Assembly: GCA_014801945.1 (NCBI GenBank)
Contig: JAAVDF010000023.1
Coordinates: 1-60,686, forward strand
Origin: Bacteroides sp.
Lineage (GTDB): Bacteria; Bacteroidota; Bacteroidia; Bacteroidales; Muribaculaceae
Direction of reading: 5' to 3'
Length of the DNA: 60,686 nucleotides
The notes under the pieces are model-generated. The model had not been told where the DNA came from and searched no databases. It saw nothing but the letters and a program-made list of their open reading frames with translations. The number at the start of each line of letters is the position of its first letter. Positions within the stretch are counted from its first letter, which is position 1. Below, piece by piece: positions 58,866 to 60,686 of this stretch. A program made the position numbers and the translations under genes.

Positions 58866-60329
58866 ATGAAAACCAATCAGTTATATAGATCTCTCGGTCT
58901 TGCCGCGATAATGGCTCTCGGTCTTAATGCCGGAGCGGAGATCAAGTTACCCGCATTTTTCGGTGACAACATGGTGCTGCAGCAGAACACCGATGCTCGT
59001 ATGTGGGGCACTGCGGATGCATCGTCAACCGTGACAGTCACTCCCGGATGGACTTCCGAGAAATATACGACCAAGGCCGATAAGGATGGCAAATGGAAAA
59101 TAATCATCCCGACTCCTTCGGCCGGTGGACCGTATGACGTAACCGTTAGTGACGGCACTCCGCTCACGCTGAACAATGTCATGCTCGGTGAAGTGTGGCT
59201 ATGCTCCGGTCAGAGCAATATGGAGATGCCCATGAAGGGATTCAAGAATCAGCCTGTCGAGGGGGCAAACATGGCCATCCTCAAGAGCCGTAATCCCGAC
59301 ATCCGTCTTTTCACCGTGAAGCGCAACTCCTCCACTGTTCCTGTCGATGATGTGACCGGTTCATGGGCTGAAGCTTCGCCTGCCACTGTCAGGAATTTCA
59401 GTGCCACCGCCTATTTCTTCGGCCGTCAGATCGAGGAACTCCTTGATGTCCCCGTAGGTCTCATCGTAGTGTCGTGGGGCGGTTCGGCTTGTGAGGCGTG
59501 GATGAACGACGAGATGCTTCAGGCATTCCCTGAAGCCGCAGCCAACATTCCAGCGGTTGATGGCAAGATCCCTTCCAAGAACCGCACTCCGAGCGTACTT
59601 TTCAAGGGAATGCTAAATCCACTGATCGGTCTGGCAATGCGTGGTGTCATCTGGTATCAGGGCGAGGACAACTGGAATCGCGCCCATTCCTACACCGATA
59701 TGTTCTCGACAATGATCAAGGGTTGGCGTGATCTCTGGGGACAGGGCGAATTTCCCTTCTATTACTGTCAGATCGCTCCCTACGATTACGCTATAATCAC
59801 CGAGCCGGGCAAGGAAATCATTAATTCGGCATATCTGCGCGAGGCACAGGCCCGTGTCGAGCATATAGTCCCCAATACCGGCATGGCCGTGCTCATGGAT
59901 GCAGGCTGGCCCGAAGGTATCCATCCCCCGAAAAAGCAGGTGGCCGGTGAGCGTCTGGCTCTCCTTGCACTCAACAAGACTTATGGAATCGAGGGTATAG
60001 GTGCTGAAAGCCCCGTTTATAAATCAATGGAAGTTAAGGGCGACACCGTTGTCGTAAGCTTTGACCGCGCTCCCGAATGGATTGCCGGTAAGAACAGCTT
60101 TGAATCCAAGCAGTTCCAGCTTGCAGGCGAGGATCGTGTGTTCCATCCGGCCAAAGCTTGGATCTCGCGTAGCAAGGTTATGGTCAAGAGCGACGAAGTG
60201 CCTCATCCGGTGGCCGTGCGCTATGCATTCGAGAATGCATCGGAGGGCGACCTCTTCAGCACCGACGGTCTTCCGGTGTCCTCATTCCGCTCTGACGATT
60301 GGCCCGATGCCCGTCCGATCAAGGAGTAA
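58866..60329 (+). CDS. Sialate-O-acetylesterase-family carbohydrate esterase
   Basis: The 487-residue exported protein has a signal peptide (about residues 1-24), an N-terminal beta domain and an SGNH-type esterase: WLCSGQSNMEMP with nucleophile Ser117, SWGGSACEAWM, WYQGEDNWNRA and DAGWPEGIHPPKK, with the His of the catalytic pair. The family includes sialate esterases, but beside pectin enzymes it more likely removes acetyl groups from rhamnogalacturonan sugars. It lies 24 bp after GH106. Confidence 0.88.
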   Translation: MKTNQLYRSLGLAAIMALGLNAGAEIKLPAFFGDNMVLQQNTDARMWGTADASSTVTVTPGWTSEKYTTKADKDGKWKIIIPTPSAGGPYDVTVSDGTPLTLNNVMLGEVWLCSGQSNMEMPMKGFKNQPVEGANMAILKSRNPDIRLFTVKRNSSTVPVDDVTGSWAEASPATVRNFSATAYFFGRQIEELLDVPVGLIVVSWGGSACEAWMNDEMLQAFPEAAANIPAVDGKIPSKNRTPSVLFKGMLNPLIGLAMRGVIWYQGEDNWNRAHSYTDMFSTMIKGWRDLWGQGEFPFYYCQIAPYDYAIITEPGKEIINSAYLREAQARVEHIVPNTGMAVLMDAGWPEGIHPPKKQVAGERLALLALNKTYGIEGIGAESPVYKSMEVKGDTVVVSFDRAPEWIAGKNSFESKQFQLAGEDRVFHPAKAWISRSKVMVKSDEVPHPVAVRYAFENASEGDLFSTDGLPVSSFRSDDWPDARPIKE

Positions 60330-60446
60330 AGTGGCGGAATTATGAAACAAGTATAAAGGCATGGTGTAAACTATATGATTTTGGTTTTTTAGCTTTATTT
60401 CATAATTTTATTGCTGCTTTTACTTCGTAATCTCGTTTACTTCTTT

Positions 60447-60454
60447 TACTTTTG
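60447..60454 (+). promoter_or_regulatory. -7-like element in the 189-bp gap before the last gene
   Basis: TACTTTTG matches TAnnTTTG about 65 bp before the ATG at 60519; no proper -33 TTTG is visible. The gap 60330-60518 is otherwise AT-rich, and I saw no terminator in it. Confidence 0.35.
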
Positions 60455-60518
60455 TTATCAATTCTGATTATCCCCTTGTTCTAATCACCATCTTATATCC
60501 CGACAGTCAGATTATATT

Positions 60519-60686
60519 ATGATACGACAGTCCCTTTTAGCCTTATCCTTCGCCTCGGCAGTGATGCTGACGGCCAATGTCCCTGCCGATTATGTCTGGA
60601 ATTCCATGAGCAGTGACTCATCGGCTTCGATGCCGGTGGGCGGCGGTGATATCGGCCTCAACGTATGGGCGGAGGACGGCGATGTG
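60519..60686 (+). CDS. Exported protein, N-terminus only, DUF5703/GH95-like
   Basis: The first 56 codons are present, the rest lies outside the window. They hold a signal peptide (QSLLALSFASAVMLTANV) and the start of a mature domain DYVWNSMSSDSSASMPVGGG followed by DIGLNVWAEDGDV. The MPVGGGDIGLNVW segment resembles the N-terminus of DUF5703 and GH95-like alpha-sugar hydrolases. It continues the carbohydrate-enzyme row in the same direction. Confidence 0.6.
   Translation, partial: MIRQSLLALSFASAVMLTANVPADYVWNSMSSDSSASMPVGGGDIGLNVWAEDGDV

Overview
The window comes from a member of the Bacteroidales, most likely a gut commensal of the Muribaculaceae/Bacteroidaceae type. The evidence is the Bacteroidota promoter pattern (TTTG, then about 19-20 nt, then TAnnTTTG) seen before several genes, a Wzi-family surface protein, the long form of IspG, a PulA-type amylase, the thiamine operon layout, and a large cassette of exported glycoside hydrolases typical of a polysaccharide utilisation locus. 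The species assignment is inference; no marker gene in the window fixes it.

Layout. (1) 1-150: the 3' end of a 5S rRNA with a strong hairpin terminator, closing an rRNA operon. (2) 318-5409: cell-surface genes, namely a Wzi-like outer-membrane protein, a small lipoprotein, and a compact nonulosonate (legionaminic/sialic acid-like) set of LegB-type dehydratase, ATP-grasp enzyme and NeuB-type synthase. (3) 5468-15209: housekeeping genes, with rpoN, a PAP2-like membrane protein and a tightly packed run purE-ispG-ribD-GNAT-dacB-unknown-rsmI in which many stops and starts overlap, then a coiled-coil lipoprotein. (4) 15340-20038: a secreted pullulanase, then an EptA-like phosphoethanolamine transferase gene broken by a frameshift and, overlapping its end, an acyltransferase gene cut by an in-frame amber codon. 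(5) 20128-24384: purU, an RluB-type pseudouridine synthase with a long Asn/Arg/Gly repeat tail at its N-terminus, and asnS, closed by a 25-bp perfect hairpin. (6) 24486-31386, minus strand: a small membrane protein and a TPP-riboswitch-led thiamine operon thiD-thiS-tenI-like-thiE-thiG-thiC-thiH. (7) 31508-34057, minus strand: a three-gene overlapping operon of a stand-alone amino-acid adenylation enzyme, a GNAT acetyltransferase and an alpha/beta-hydrolase. (8) 34335-35801: a DUF1846 protein. (9) 36113-60686, plus strand: ten consecutive exported carbohydrate-active enzymes, the last cut by the window edge.

The last region is the most striking. Its order (GH127, GH141-like beta-helix, GH78, GH138-like, GH137-GH2 fusion, two GH2, GH106, acetylesterase) matches, as I remember it, the order of the rhamnogalacturonan-II degradation genes of Bacteroides thetaiotaomicron (BT1003 down to BT0986). 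It therefore probably dismantles the side chains of this complex pectin in the periplasm. No SusC/SusD pair or regulator lies inside the window. The other notable signals are the two adjacent broken envelope-modification genes and the orphan adenylation-enzyme operon. No insertion sequence, prophage, CRISPR array or tRNA was seen.
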